Below, piece by piece: positions 49,584 through 63,686 of a DNA stretch of 64,000 nucleotides. The stretch spans positions 21,251 to 85,250 of the forward strand of contig JAEETC010000002.1 of the NCBI GenBank assembly GCA_016286585.1, given 5' to 3'. The stretch is from Prevotella sp. GTDB lineage: Bacteria; Bacteroidota; Bacteroidia; Bacteroidales; Bacteroidaceae. Positions within the stretch are counted from its first letter, which is position 1. Every line of letters begins with the position of its first letter. The position numbers were made by a program, and so were the translations under genes. The notes below the pieces were generated by a model, which worked only from the letters and a program-made list of their open reading frames with translations, searched no databases and was not told the origin of the DNA.

Positions 49584-49626
49584 CATCCGTTATAGAAAAG
49601 CGGGGGAATGATATGGACGATTTTAC
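49584..49626. promoter_or_regulatory. Putative AraC-type operator, copy 1
   Basis: CATCC, then TATAGAAAA (49591-49599), 10 bases, then GATATGGACGATTTTAC (49610-49626). The same blocks in the same order are found at 55441-55486 before the sugar-transporter operon. Both lie just upstream of the -7 box, where an AraC activator would bind. Copy 1 also lies before the AraC gene itself. Confidence 0.6.
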
Positions 49627-49635
49627 GGTGAAAGA

Positions 49636-49667
49636 TTTGGAGCATTCATTTATTATATGTATCTTTG
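49636..49667 (+). promoter_or_regulatory. Promoter of the AraC regulator gene
   Basis: TTTG (49636-49639), 20 bases, TATCTTTG (49660-49667), 31 bases before the ATG. Confidence 0.78.
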
Positions 49668-49698
49668 CGGCATGTAAATGATGTAAGAGGTAAGAAGT

Positions 49699-50619
49699 AT
49701 GATCAGGAAGAAAGACGGATTCCAGGGTGAGCGGGCTGTGGTGCTGCCGCCGATGCTCATAGAGATGCAGGAGCAGGATGCCCTCTGCCAGAGTCTGCTG
49801 ATTACAGACATCGGCTACTACCCGAAGGCAGAGCATCACCACCGCATCAGGGAGAAAGTCATCGACCAGTATGTACTTATTTATTGTGTGGACGGCAGCG
49901 GATTCTACGTCGTCGACGGCAAGCGATATGAGGTGGAGCGCAACCAGTACTTCATCCTGCCGGCAGGGAAGCCGCATGAATACGGGGCTACGGCGGGAAA
50001 GCAATGGACCATCTACTGGCTGCACTTCAGGGGCGACCATGCTCCCGTCTATGCAGAAGGCGCACAGAAGCCACAGGCCATCAACGTCACGCCGACCTCG
50101 CGCATCAGCGACCGTATCAATATCTTTGAGGAGATCCTGACGACGCTCCACGCCGCCGCCAGTCTCGAGGATCTGCGCTATGCCTCGAGCCTGCTGCATC
50201 ATTTCCTGGCCTCGATGCGCTATCTGGGGCAGTTCCGCAGGGCCGGAAAGGACGAGAGCCACGGCAACAAACCGTCACTCTATAACGACGGGAAGGGGAC
50301 GGTTGAGGCTGCCATCCACTATATGCAGGAGAATATCGAGAACCGTATCACGCTGGCCGACGTGCTGCGCTACGTGGGGTATTCGCAGAGCCATTTCTCT
50401 GCCGTATTCAAGAAGCATACAGGCCAGAGCCCGCTGGCCTACTTCAATCGCCTGAAGATAGAATACGCCTGCCGTCTGCTCAAGGAAACAGACCTAAAGA
50501 TGAATCAGATCTGTTACAAGATCGGCATCGACGATCCCTTCTATTTCTCGCGGATGTTCTCCAAACAGATGGGCATGAGCCCGACGGAATACAGAAGCCT
50601 CACTCCCGATCCGGAGTGA
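49699..50619 (+). CDS. AraC-family transcriptional regulator
   Basis: The 306-aa protein has an N-terminal cupin-like sensor (about 20-130; YYPKAEHHHRIREK, FILPAGKPHEYG) and a C-terminal double HTH (ITLADVLRYVGYSQSHFSAV and MNQICYKIGIDDPFYFSRMF). Such regulators bind a sugar and activate catabolic genes. It lies divergent to GH35, and candidate operators lie before GH35/araC and before the transporter operon. Its last codons take part in a 15-bp terminator stem shared with the convergent DUF5107 gene. Confidence 0.88.
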   Translation: MIRKKDGFQGERAVVLPPMLIEMQEQDALCQSLLITDIGYYPKAEHHHRIREKVIDQYVLIYCVDGSGFYVVDGKRYEVERNQYFILPAGKPHEYGATAGKQWTIYWLHFRGDHAPVYAEGAQKPQAINVTPTSRISDRINIFEEILTTLHAAASLEDLRYASSLLHHFLASMRYLGQFRRAGKDESHGNKPSLYNDGKGTVEAAIHYMQENIENRITLADVLRYVGYSQSHFSAVFKKHTGQSPLAYFNRLKIEYACRLLKETDLKMNQICYKIGIDDPFYFSRMFSKQMGMSPTEYRSLTPDPE

Positions 50620-50627
50620 GGCTTCTG
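50592..50627. terminator. Bidirectional terminator overlapping the araC 3' end
   Basis: CAGAAGCCTCACTCC (50592-50606) pairs perfectly with 50613-50627 around a 6-base loop. The left arm and part of the right arm are coding for the end of the AraC protein, and the convergent gene stops at 50629. Confidence 0.78.
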
Positions 50628-50628
50628 C

Positions 50629-53600
50629 CTAAAGATTCAAGTCAATCAGTGTGCGGAACTGGCGGGCACCGAGATGGTTGTTGTCGAGGGCCTCGACCTC
50701 AGCGAGGTACTTCAGTGCGCGCTCCCTGTCTCCCATGCCATAGTAGCCAAGGGCGAGCATGTACTTGCAGTGGATGAGGTTTATCTCGTCGAGATCGCCT
50801 TCCCAGACGAGCAGGTCGGGCAGCGAGACGGCGAAGTAGTCCATCGTCTGTTTTTGGAAGATGTGCTGCTTGCCGTAGTTGATGAGCTTGTTGAACAGCG
50901 AGCGGGCCTTGTCCTCCTGGCCGAGCTTGCGGTAGCAGAGGGCGGCGTAGAAGATCTTGTCGGGCTTGGCATCGTTGTAGTATATGGCGGCAGCGGGCTC
51001 TGTGGGGCCTGCGGTGCCTTCCTCATAGCGTCCTAGGAAGTAGAGGAAGTCGTTATCCTGAGAACCGTATAGTTTGCCTTCGCCTAAGTGGTGTGGGAAC
51101 ACGAGGCACTCCTCCAAAAGGCTCTTGGCCTTTTCTAATTGAGAATTGAAAATTGAAAATTGAGAGTTATCAGTGGCGGTGTCATTTCCCTTTGAAAGGA
51201 TTTTCTTGGCAATCTCCAGGCGACACATCTGATACTGTCCGCTCACCTTGCCTTCGCCACCCTCCCACGGATGGAAGATGCGGTTGTCGATAACCTCCTT
51301 GGCCTCTTCATAACGCCCCAGCATATTGAGCAGGGTGGCCTCTTCGAGCACGAGGTCGTCGCGGCGCTCAATGAGTTCTGCATGTTGCTCGTAGAAAGCC
51401 AAACGCTCTGCATGTGAACGGTGCAGACGCTTGTAAAGCTGATCGAGTTCCATGAATACGCGCTCGTCGTTCTCGTCGAGATGGAAGGCGCGTTCCATGT
51501 ATTCGAGAGCTTCCTCCTGACGATCCTGCTTATTAAAACGACCCAGGGCGAGGTTGCGCCATACCGTTGGGAACTTTGGATCGAGACGGGCAGAGAGTTC
51601 CCAGTTCTCGATGGCGAGGTCATACTGACGGGCAGCATAGTAGAGGCACCCCAGATAGTAAGGAGCCTTGGAGAGTTGAGAGTTGAGAGCGGAGAGTTGA
51701 GAGTTGGCTGCGCAATGCTTGGCGGCTTCGAGGGCGATGACGTCCTCCAGACGGTTGGGGAAGCAATAGGCGGGATCGGCAGCCTCGGCCTTGGCAAGGG
51801 CATTTTGTTCGCCACAGAAAGCAAAAAGGTAATACCAGGTCATAGGCGATGTGGCTCCCTCGCTGATGGCTATCTGCCAGATGGCCTTAGCCTCGTCGCA
51901 CAGGCCTGCAGCGGCATAGTCGAGAGCCAGTTCGTCATAATTTTGAGCACTCTTACGCATCATCTCCTTCAACTCTGCCAGCAAAGCCTCATCCTTGGTA
52001 AGAAGATATTGCTCATAGCGACAGCCGTAGTTGAAGAGGTCAAACGACAGAGACTCCTTGATGAAAGATTGAAGATTGAGGATTGAAGATTGAAGATCTT
52101 CTGATGCAGAGGAATTTTCAATTTCCAATTTTCCATTTTCAATTCCAATGAGTTTGCGCAGGATGGCAGCCTTCAGGGCACGGGCCTTGTGGTTATGCCA
52201 GTTGTTGTTCAGACAGCGGTCGATCTCGTCGAGGGCATCCTTGTAGCGGCCTTGCATCACGCTGATCTTGGCGGCCTCGAAGTAGCCGGCATCAGCCCAA
52301 GCCTTGCTCCATGTAGCTTTCCAGAAGAGTTCGTAGGCTTCGTCCACCTTACCCTGGTATTTCAGGGAGAGGGCGAGGTTATAAAGAGGCTCGCTGTCGT
52401 AGGGGTTCGGATTGCGCTTGATCGACAGTTTGTAGGCCTTACGCAGATATTCCTCGGCCTTCTGAAAACGACCCTTGCGGATGAACCACAGACCCATCGC
52501 ATTCAGACAACGGATATCATTCGGATCACGGCGCAGGGCCTCCTCGTAGTAATCAAGCGGATTCCATGTAGCATGGCGGTACTGTTCCAAATGACTACCT
52601 GTGATGAGCAACTGCTCGTTGGTCTTGATCTGCTCAGGCAGCAGGGCAGCCTCGGCACTGTCAGGGATAGGACAGATCTCATCGCTCTCGGCATGCCAAC
52701 TGAGTACGGCGCGCTCGCCATAGGGGAACTGCTTGCTGATTTCGAACGTCAGCTCGTTCATCTTGGCACCCCTCATATCGACGGTCTCAACCAGCACTTT
52801 CTCAGGCGTGAGGGTCAGCTCCTTCTTATAATATATGGTACCATCATCATTGCGTAAGATGATGCATACGTCCTGCTTGTTGGTGGCGAACACCTTGAAC
52901 TCCACTGCATTCTTAACTTCTTTAACTTCCTCTATATTGAACACCAGGTCTTTGCTGGCCTCCTTCACCACACCCAGCTCGCGATAGGGCATGAAGTACT
53001 GCGTGAATAGCTTCTCCTCGTAGGGCATCAGCCAGGCGAAGTCGGGCTGGTTCTCTGTATAGACACCAGCCATCAGTTCGATGTAGGGACGGAATCCCTC
53101 TGCCTTGAAGCCCCACTTCTGGCGCTCCTCTGGGGTCGACTCGTCCGTCAGGTTACGATCCCAGGCACGTCCGAAGTCGCCATTACCCCATGTCCACTGC
53201 TTCTTACCAGGCGAAAAGTGGTGCGAGGCCACATGCAGCATGCCCGCCTTGGTGTCGTTCTCGTAGCCTCCCTCGAAGTTGAAGCGTGAGTTCACGCCCA
53301 TATAGCTGGTCGGCACGAAGATGTTCTTATAGTTCGAGATATCAACGCCTGCCGAGTAGTCCATCTTATAATAGGTACCCGTAGCGATGGGGAACGACGA
53401 GACGGCACGCTTGCCATGATCGAACACGGCGTTGATGTCAGGCGGGAACACACTCTGATAGGCATCGTTCACCTCTACTGCAGGATTGGCCCACCACAAG
53501 AATGTCTGCGGCACGTCGGTGCGGTTGTAGACGCGACCTTTGATTTCCAGATAGGCACAGCCAGGACGGAGCGTGAAGCCAGCCATTCCCTTCTGATGGA

Positions 53601-54054
53601 ACATCTTCTCCATCTCACTCACCCAGACGGTGACAGCGCCATCCTCTCCTTCTTCTATCGTACAATCGGCTGGCATAAAGGTTGTAGGACGATGGTGCTG
53701 GGGCCAGTTGAACTCGATACCACCAGAGATCCAAGGTCCTGCGAGTCCTACCAGGGCAGGCTTAATAACATGGTTGTAATAGACGAAGTGGCGCTTGGCA
53801 ATCTTATCGTAGGCCATCTGCACACGACCGCCCAGCTCTGGCAGTATCATCACCTTGATATACTCATTCTCGATATACACAGCCTTATACTCTTTATTGA
53901 CCTTATCGTCGCTTATCGTCTCGATGACGGGATAGGGATAGACCACACCGCTCGAGCCCTGATAGACACGCTTCTCCAAGAACATCGGGTTTTTCTCAGG
54001 CATTCCGACTTCGTATGTCGGAATCGTCACCATTTCTCTCCAAGCTTTTACCAT
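50629..54054 (-). CDS. DUF5107-domain protein with TPR repeats
   Basis: The 1141-aa protein has an N-terminal DUF5107 region (about 1-400), a galactose-mutarotase-like beta fold with VMILPELGGRVQMAYDK, GGIEFNWPQHH and FLWWANPA, followed by TPR repeats to the C-terminus. No signal peptide is present. Such proteins sit in Bacteroidetes sugar operons and probably bind or act on a carbohydrate; activity is not established. It follows the MFS gene by 42 bases. Three heptamer-repeat insertions, all in frame, lie in the TPR region (near 51140, 51675 and 52070-52145). Confidence 0.78.
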   Translation of the reverse strand: MVKAWREMVTIPTYEVGMPEKNPMFLEKRVYQGSSGVVYPYPVIETISDDKVNKEYKAVYIENEYIKVMILPELGGRVQMAYDKIAKRHFVYYNHVIKPALVGLAGPWISGGIEFNWPQHHRPTTFMPADCTIEEGEDGAVTVWVSEMEKMFHQKGMAGFTLRPGCAYLEIKGRVYNRTDVPQTFLWWANPAVEVNDAYQSVFPPDINAVFDHGKRAVSSFPIATGTYYKMDYSAGVDISNYKNIFVPTSYMGVNSRFNFEGGYENDTKAGMLHVASHHFSPGKKQWTWGNGDFGRAWDRNLTDESTPEERQKWGFKAEGFRPYIELMAGVYTENQPDFAWLMPYEEKLFTQYFMPYRELGVVKEASKDLVFNIEEVKEVKNAVEFKVFATNKQDVCIILRNDDGTIYYKKELTLTPEKVLVETVDMRGAKMNELTFEISKQFPYGERAVLSWHAESDEICPIPDSAEAALLPEQIKTNEQLLITGSHLEQYRHATWNPLDYYEEALRRDPNDIRCLNAMGLWFIRKGRFQKAEEYLRKAYKLSIKRNPNPYDSEPLYNLALSLKYQGKVDEAYELFWKATWSKAWADAGYFEAAKISVMQGRYKDALDEIDRCLNNNWHNHKARALKAAILRKLIGIENGKLEIENSSASEDLQSSILNLQSFIKESLSFDLFNYGCRYEQYLLTKDEALLAELKEMMRKSAQNYDELALDYAAAGLCDEAKAIWQIAISEGATSPMTWYYLFAFCGEQNALAKAEAADPAYCFPNRLEDVIALEAAKHCAANSQLSALNSQLSKAPYYLGCLYYAARQYDLAIENWELSARLDPKFPTVWRNLALGRFNKQDRQEEALEYMERAFHLDENDERVFMELDQLYKRLHRSHAERLAFYEQHAELIERRDDLVLEEATLLNMLGRYEEAKEVIDNRIFHPWEGGEGKVSGQYQMCRLEIAKKILSKGNDTATDNSQFSIFNSQLEKAKSLLEECLVFPHHLGEGKLYGSQDNDFLYFLGRYEEGTAGPTEPAAAIYYNDAKPDKIFYAALCYRKLGQEDKARSLFNKLINYGKQHIFQKQTMDYFAVSLPDLLVWEGDLDEINLIHCKYMLALGYYGMGDRERALKYLAEVEALDNNHLGARQFRTLIDLNL
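51130..52150 (-). repeat. In-frame heptamer repeat insertions in the DUF5107 gene
   Basis: Low-complexity arrays of 7-base units (ATTGAAA, GAGAGTT, ATTGAAG and TTTTCAA types) occur at about 51139-51165, 51673-51710, 52068-52105 and 52117-52145. They encode Asn/Ser/Gln-rich stretches such as NSQFSIFNSQL and NSQLSALNSQL between TPR units. Reading frame is kept in each case. They look like short mobile or slippage-derived repeats tolerated in linkers. Confidence 0.65.
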
Positions 54055-54096
54055 AATATCTGAAACAATTGATTTATACTATTTTTCTTATATTCT

Positions 54097-55392
54097 TTAT
54101 TTTACTAATTCGCTTTCCAGTTGCTCCAGTGACTTGCCCTTGGTTTCAGGACAGTTGCGGAAGAGGAAGATGAAAGCACACACACAGATGCCGCTATAGA
54201 TCCAGAACGTGCCGCTCGACCCTAGCGCTGCATTCATCGAGGGGAAGGAGAAGGTGAGCGTACAGCATCCCACCCAGAGGGCAAACGTACAGGTTGCCAT
54301 GGCGATGCCACGCACACGGTGAGGGAATATCTCTGCCAGAAGCGTCCATGTGACAGGTCCCAGCGTCATGGCATAGACGGAAATCGCAGCCACCACCAGA
54401 GCCACCATCATCACACCGGTCAGCTGCATGAAGTAGCAGGTGCCAAGTATGAAGTAGATTAGTCCCAGTCCTCCTGCACCAATCAGCATCAGCGTCCGAC
54501 GGCCCCATTTCTCGATGGTATAGAGTGCCACGAAGGTGAATACCACATTGGCAATACCAGTAATGACGATGTTGATGAACATGCCGTCGACATCGAAGCC
54601 TGCACCCACGAATATCTCCTGGGCATAGTTGAAGATCACGTTCGTGCCACACCACTGCTGGAACACGGCAATAATCAGACCCAACAGCAACACCTTGCCA
54701 TACTTGCTTTCCATCAGTTCCCTCAGTCCTGCCTTCTGTTCCTTATGCTGCGACACTGTCGCAGCCTTCAGCTGTAAATACACCGGACTCTCTGGAATAA
54801 AGAAACTCATGAAGAGGAACAGCGCAGCAGGCAACGTCTCGGCCCAGAACATCCAGCGCCAACCCCACTCCACGTTCCATGCTTGTTCTGCGGCAATCGA
54901 GGTGTCGCGAGCCAGCAACATATTGACAACCTGAGCGGCAAGGATACCCAGCACGATGGTCATCTGGTTCAGGCTGACCATGCGTCCGCGAATCTCTGCA
55001 GGACTCACCTCAGCGATATACATCGGCGCGAGGGCGGAGGCGACACCGATGCCCACACCGCCAATGAAGCGCGCTATATTAAATAAGGTGAAGTCGTTGA
55101 ACAGTCCAGTGGCGATGGCCGATACCGTGAACAGCACTGCCGAGAACATCAGCAGCGGCTTGCGGCCATACTTGTCGGCAGCGCCACCAGCCACCATAGC
55201 TCCTATCAGACAACCCACAAGGGCCGTGGTCATCGCCACACCCTGCATCAGCGGTGAGTCGGCAATGCCGAAGTACAACTCATAGAACGGTTTTGCGCCG
55301 CCAATCACCACCCAGTCGTAGCCGAAGAGCAAACCGCCCATCGCCGACACGCCACAAATGAAATAGAGAAATCCTTTGTTAAATCCTTGCAT
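54097..55392 (-). CDS. MFS sugar transporter (sugar porter family)
   Basis: The 431-aa protein has 12 predicted TM helices and the sugar-porter signatures: GGAADKYGRKPLL after TM2, FIPESPVYL after TM6, IEKWGRRTLM and AEIFPHRVRG, and the C-terminal PETKGKSLEQLE. It is a proton-coupled or facilitative monosaccharide importer of the XylE/GLUT type in the inner membrane. It heads an operon with the DUF5107 gene and carries the putative AraC operator in its promoter. Confidence 0.92.
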   Translation of the reverse strand: MQGFNKGFLYFICGVSAMGGLLFGYDWVVIGGAKPFYELYFGIADSPLMQGVAMTTALVGCLIGAMVAGGAADKYGRKPLLMFSAVLFTVSAIATGLFNDFTLFNIARFIGGVGIGVASALAPMYIAEVSPAEIRGRMVSLNQMTIVLGILAAQVVNMLLARDTSIAAEQAWNVEWGWRWMFWAETLPAALFLFMSFFIPESPVYLQLKAATVSQHKEQKAGLRELMESKYGKVLLLGLIIAVFQQWCGTNVIFNYAQEIFVGAGFDVDGMFINIVITGIANVVFTFVALYTIEKWGRRTLMLIGAGGLGLIYFILGTCYFMQLTGVMMVALVVAAISVYAMTLGPVTWTLLAEIFPHRVRGIAMATCTFALWVGCCTLTFSFPSMNAALGSSGTFWIYSGICVCAFIFLFRNCPETKGKSLEQLESELVK

Positions 55393-55420
55393 AATTCAAA
55401 CTGTTTTCTAATCATGGGTG

Positions 55421-55428
55421 CAAAGATA
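55421..55428 (-). promoter_or_regulatory. Promoter -7 box of the transporter operon
   Basis: The minus strand reads TATCTTTG, 28 bases before the MFS ATG. Confidence 0.7.
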
Positions 55429-55440
55429 CGGCATTTTCCG

Positions 55441-55486
55441 CATCCACCATATAGAAAAATTGCTGCAAGGATATGGACTATTTTAC
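55441..55486. promoter_or_regulatory. Putative AraC-type operator, copy 2
   Basis: CATCC, then TATAGAAAA (55450-55458), 11 bases, then GATATGGACTATTTTAC (55470-55486). It repeats the blocks of copy 1 at 49584-49626, in the same position relative to the -7 box on the minus strand. Confidence 0.6.
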
Positions 55487-55610
55487 ACATTCAACAAATT
55501 CCTTGTATTTGCGCATCTAAGGCTACAGACTCGTGCAACGCGGGTGACGATTAAAGCAAATAGTGGGGAGAATATGTCAAAAATCAAAGCCTGTTTGGCG
55601 AAAAACACAG

Positions 55611-55618
55611 TAACTTTG
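55611..55618 (+). promoter_or_regulatory. Promoter -7 box for the GH2 gene
   Basis: TAACTTTG, 23 bases before the GH2 ATG. Confidence 0.65.
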
Positions 55619-55641
55619 CAACCAACAAACTACAAGGAACA

Positions 55642-58600
55642 ATGAAACTACTAAAAACAACCCTAATTGTCGCTTTGTTGGCTGTGTGGTGCATGACAGC
55701 GCAAGCTGCGGAACGAGTGAAACAGAACTTTAACGCAAACTGGCGCCTATGTGTGGGCGATTACCCTGAAGCCATACAGGCAGACTTCGATGACAGCCGC
55801 TGGCAACAGGTGACGCTGCCCTACGCCTTCAATGGTGACGAGGCCTTCCGCAAGGATATTGTGAACCTGACAGACACCATCTGCTGGTATAGGAAAACGT
55901 TTTCCCTCACTTCTCACCAATCAAATCTCACATCTAAATACTTCATCGAGTTTGAGGGTGTACGTCAGGGGGCAGACTTCTATCTGAACGGACATCACCT
56001 CGGCTACAGCGAAAATGGAGTGATGGCTTGTGGCTTCGACCTGACACCTTATATAATAATAGGTGAGAATGTGTTGGCTGTTCGTTGTGACAACAGCTGG
56101 ACTTATCGCTCGCGCCAACACGACAGCCGATACCAGTGGAACGATCGCAACTTCAATGCCAACTATGGCGGCATCCCCAAGAACGTATGGCTGCACGTGA
56201 CGGATAAGCTCTATCAGACGCTTCCCCTGTATTCGAATCTTGGGACAACGGGCACATATATCTATGCTACGGACTTCGACATACCCAGCCGCAAGGCCGT
56301 GATCCACGCAGAGTCGCAGGTCAGGAACGAAGACACGAAGGCCCATAACGTAGCGCTGGTGTTTACGCTGACTGATGCCGACGGACGTCTGATAGCCCGC
56401 GAGGAGAGTCAGGACTACACCCATCTCGAACCAGGAGAGGCGGCGACGCTGAAGGCTGCCTCGGAGGTCATCGGACTCCACTTCTGGTCGTGGGGCTATG
56501 GCTATCTCTATACGGTGGAGACCCGTCTGAAGGAGGTGGCCCCAGGCGGCGACAGGATAGAGTATTATGACCCCGTCATCACCCGCACGGGATTCCGGAA
56601 AACCAGGTTTGGCGAAGGCAAGATATGGCTGAACGATCGTGTGATGATGGTGCACGGCTATGCCCAACGCACGTCGAACGAGTGGCCTGGCACAGGTCTG
56701 AGCGTACCCGCCTGGCTCAGCGACTACTCCAACGGACTGATGGTGGAGTCAGGGGCAAACCTCGTGCGCTGGATGCACGTCACGCCGTGGAAGCAGGACA
56801 TCGAGTCGTGTGACCGTGTGGGACTCATCCAGGCCATGCCTGCCGGTGATGCTGAGAAAGATGTGGAGGGACCTCGCTGGACACAGCGCACGGAACTGAT
56901 GCGCGACGCCATCATCTATAATAGGAACAACCCCTCGATCCTCTTCTACGAGAGTGGCAATGAGAGCATCAGCCGAGAGCACATGCTGGAGATGAAGGCC
57001 ATCCGCGACGAGTACGACCCCTACGGCGGACGAGCTATCGGCAGTCGTGAGATGCTCGACATCGACGAGGCAGAGTATGGTGGCGAGATGCTGTATATCA
57101 ACAAGTCGAAGAAGCACCCCATGTGGGCGATGGAGTACTGTCGTGACGAGGGACTGCGCAAGTATTGGGATGAATGGAGCTATCCTTATCACAAGGAGGG
57201 CGACGGTCCGTTGTATCGCAATCAGCCTGCGCCTGACTACAACCACAACATGGACCAGCTGGCCATCGAGATGGTACGCCGTTGGTACGACTACTGGCGT
57301 GAGCGGCCTGGCACTGGCACCCGTGTCTCGTCTGGGGGGGTGAAGATCATCTTCTCCGACACCAACACCCACCATCGCGGTGAGTCGAACTATCGCACCA
57401 GCGGCGTCGTTGATGCCATGCGCATTCCCAAGGATGCATTCTTTGCCCATCAGGTGATGTGGTCAGGATGGGTGGAGCCAGAACAGGCACGGACATATAT
57501 CGTAGGGCACTGGAACTATCCGGCCAATACTGTCAAGCCGGTCTGTGTGGTGTCAACGGCCGACGAGGTGGAGCTGTTCCTCAACGGCCGCAGCCTGGGC
57601 AAGGGCAAGCAGAGCTACCGTTATCTCTTTACGTTCGATGATGTGCCCTTCGAGCCAGGCACACTGGAGGCTGTCGCTTCCGATGGCAGTCGCTACAAAC
57701 TGGAGACCGTAGCCGAACCCTATCAACTGAAACTGACGGCCATCGAGAATCCAGAGGGTACCAAGGCCGACGGTGCCGATATAGTGCTCTTCCAAGTGGA
57801 GGTGCTCGACAAAGAGGGTCGCCGTTGCCCGCTCGACGACCGTATGGTTCATTTCGAACTATGGGGCGAAGCAAAATGGATTGGTGGTATCGCCACCCGC
57901 AACAACAAGGAGATGCAGCGCCCTGACGACAACCGTCCAACGGGTCTGCTCGATGCCGCTGCCACGAAGAACATCTCTGACAATTATGTGGGCAGTTATG
58001 ATCTTCCCGTGGAGTGTGGTGTGAATCGTGTGCTGGTCCGCACAACCCCTAACGCTGGGGAGATCCATCTCTCTGCCTATGCCGAGGGCGTGAAGCCTGC
58101 GTATATAGAAATGAGGAGCGAGGAAGTGAAAAGCGAGGAGTGCCTGCCGCAGCTGACGTTAAAAGGCCGTTTGGATCGTGGTGAGACGCCACAGACAGCA
58201 TCTTACGTCGAACAGGCACAAGGCATCGACATCATCTCCGCCAAGGCAGGTTATGACTCAGAACATGCTTCCCGCAGCTTTGACGACAACGAACTGTCGG
58301 AATGGAAGAACGACGGTCGGCTCTCCACCGCCTGGATCACATACCGTCTGGCCAAGAAGGCCATCGTTGACGACATCTGCCTCAAGCTCACTGGCTGGCG
58401 AGTACGTAGCTATCCCTTAGAGGTCTATGCAGGAAAGACACTCATCTGGAGCGGTGAGACGGAGCGCAGCCTCGGCTATATCCACCTGAAGCCCGCCAAG
58501 CGTGTCAAGACCAACGAGATCACCATTCGTCTGAAAGGCAACGGCAAAGACGATGATGCCTTCGGTGGCATCACAGAGGTTGCCCAGCCTGCAGCAGGTG

Positions 58601-58689
58601 AATTGGATCTGTTCAAAGCCAAGAACGGCGGCGACACCAACAACGAACTCCGTATGGTGGAAATCGAGTTCCTGGAGGCCATCAAATAG
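55642..58689 (+). CDS. GH2 beta-galactosidase-like glycoside hydrolase, secreted
   Basis: The 1015-aa protein has a signal peptide (residues 1-23, ending MTAQAA), a GH2 sugar-binding jelly roll (about 28-190), an Ig-like domain, a TIM barrel with acid/base Glu441 (YESGNESI) and likely nucleophile Glu498 (MWAMEYC), then beta-rich C-terminal domains including a DUF4982-like module and a discoidin/F5-8C-like end (about 860-1010). It should cleave beta-galactosides or a related linkage in the periplasm. Heptamer repeat insertions encode SHQSNLTSK near 55915 and RSEEVKSEE near 58120. Confidence 0.85.
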   Translation: MKLLKTTLIVALLAVWCMTAQAAERVKQNFNANWRLCVGDYPEAIQADFDDSRWQQVTLPYAFNGDEAFRKDIVNLTDTICWYRKTFSLTSHQSNLTSKYFIEFEGVRQGADFYLNGHHLGYSENGVMACGFDLTPYIIIGENVLAVRCDNSWTYRSRQHDSRYQWNDRNFNANYGGIPKNVWLHVTDKLYQTLPLYSNLGTTGTYIYATDFDIPSRKAVIHAESQVRNEDTKAHNVALVFTLTDADGRLIAREESQDYTHLEPGEAATLKAASEVIGLHFWSWGYGYLYTVETRLKEVAPGGDRIEYYDPVITRTGFRKTRFGEGKIWLNDRVMMVHGYAQRTSNEWPGTGLSVPAWLSDYSNGLMVESGANLVRWMHVTPWKQDIESCDRVGLIQAMPAGDAEKDVEGPRWTQRTELMRDAIIYNRNNPSILFYESGNESISREHMLEMKAIRDEYDPYGGRAIGSREMLDIDEAEYGGEMLYINKSKKHPMWAMEYCRDEGLRKYWDEWSYPYHKEGDGPLYRNQPAPDYNHNMDQLAIEMVRRWYDYWRERPGTGTRVSSGGVKIIFSDTNTHHRGESNYRTSGVVDAMRIPKDAFFAHQVMWSGWVEPEQARTYIVGHWNYPANTVKPVCVVSTADEVELFLNGRSLGKGKQSYRYLFTFDDVPFEPGTLEAVASDGSRYKLETVAEPYQLKLTAIENPEGTKADGADIVLFQVEVLDKEGRRCPLDDRMVHFELWGEAKWIGGIATRNNKEMQRPDDNRPTGLLDAAATKNISDNYVGSYDLPVECGVNRVLVRTTPNAGEIHLSAYAEGVKPAYIEMRSEEVKSEECLPQLTLKGRLDRGETPQTASYVEQAQGIDIISAKAGYDSEHASRSFDDNELSEWKNDGRLSTAWITYRLAKKAIVDDICLKLTGWRVRSYPLEVYAGKTLIWSGETERSLGYIHLKPAKRVKTNEITIRLKGNGKDDDAFGGITEVAQPAAGELDLFKAKNGGDTNNELRMVEIEFLEAIK

Positions 58690-58789
58690 GCATGAGACGG
58701 GCTGTCCACGACCCTTTCAGATGCAATCGTTTGCGCATTCAATCCTTTAATAACTTGACAAAAGCAGAACACCCTATCCGAATAATTCG

Positions 58790-58797
58790 TAACTTTG
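58790..58797 (+). promoter_or_regulatory. Promoter -7 box for malQ-GH97
   Basis: TAACTTTG, 64 bases before the malQ ATG. No AraC-type motif is present here, so this pair is under separate control. Confidence 0.65.
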
Positions 58798-58861
58798 ACC
58801 CACGAAAGAAAACAAAAGGGCGAAAGCTACAATCAATTGTCTAACAAAAAACCAAATAAAC

Positions 58862-63579
<4,718 letters not shown>

Positions 63580-63581
63580 CC

Positions 63582-63616
63582 ATTGAAACAATGAAACATT
63601 GAAACAATGAAACATT
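63582..63616 (+). repeat. Octamer tandem repeat ATTGAAAC/AATGAAAC
   Basis: About four copies of an 8-base unit lie between the GH97 stop and the terminator. It is related in sequence to the heptamer repeats elsewhere in the window. Confidence 0.65.
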
Positions 63617-63617
63617 A

Positions 63618-63647
63618 AAAGCCGGACACTTCACAGCGTCCGGCTTT
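63618..63647. terminator. Bidirectional terminator between GH97 and GH3
   Basis: AAAGCCGGAC (63618-63627) pairs with GTCCGGCTTT (63638-63647) around a 10-base loop, between two convergent genes. Confidence 0.85.
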
Positions 63648-63686
63648 CTTCATCTAACTAAATCTGTTTACCTAACTAATTAAACA

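Noticed and set aside
49540..50262. A long N-terminal extension of the GH35 frame
   Set aside because: It overlaps the divergent AraC gene, lies beyond the GH35 promoter box, and the signal peptide begins at 49539.
55921..56667. A 248-codon minus-strand frame inside the GH2 gene
   Set aside because: Antisense shadow; GH2 domains are continuous on the plus strand.
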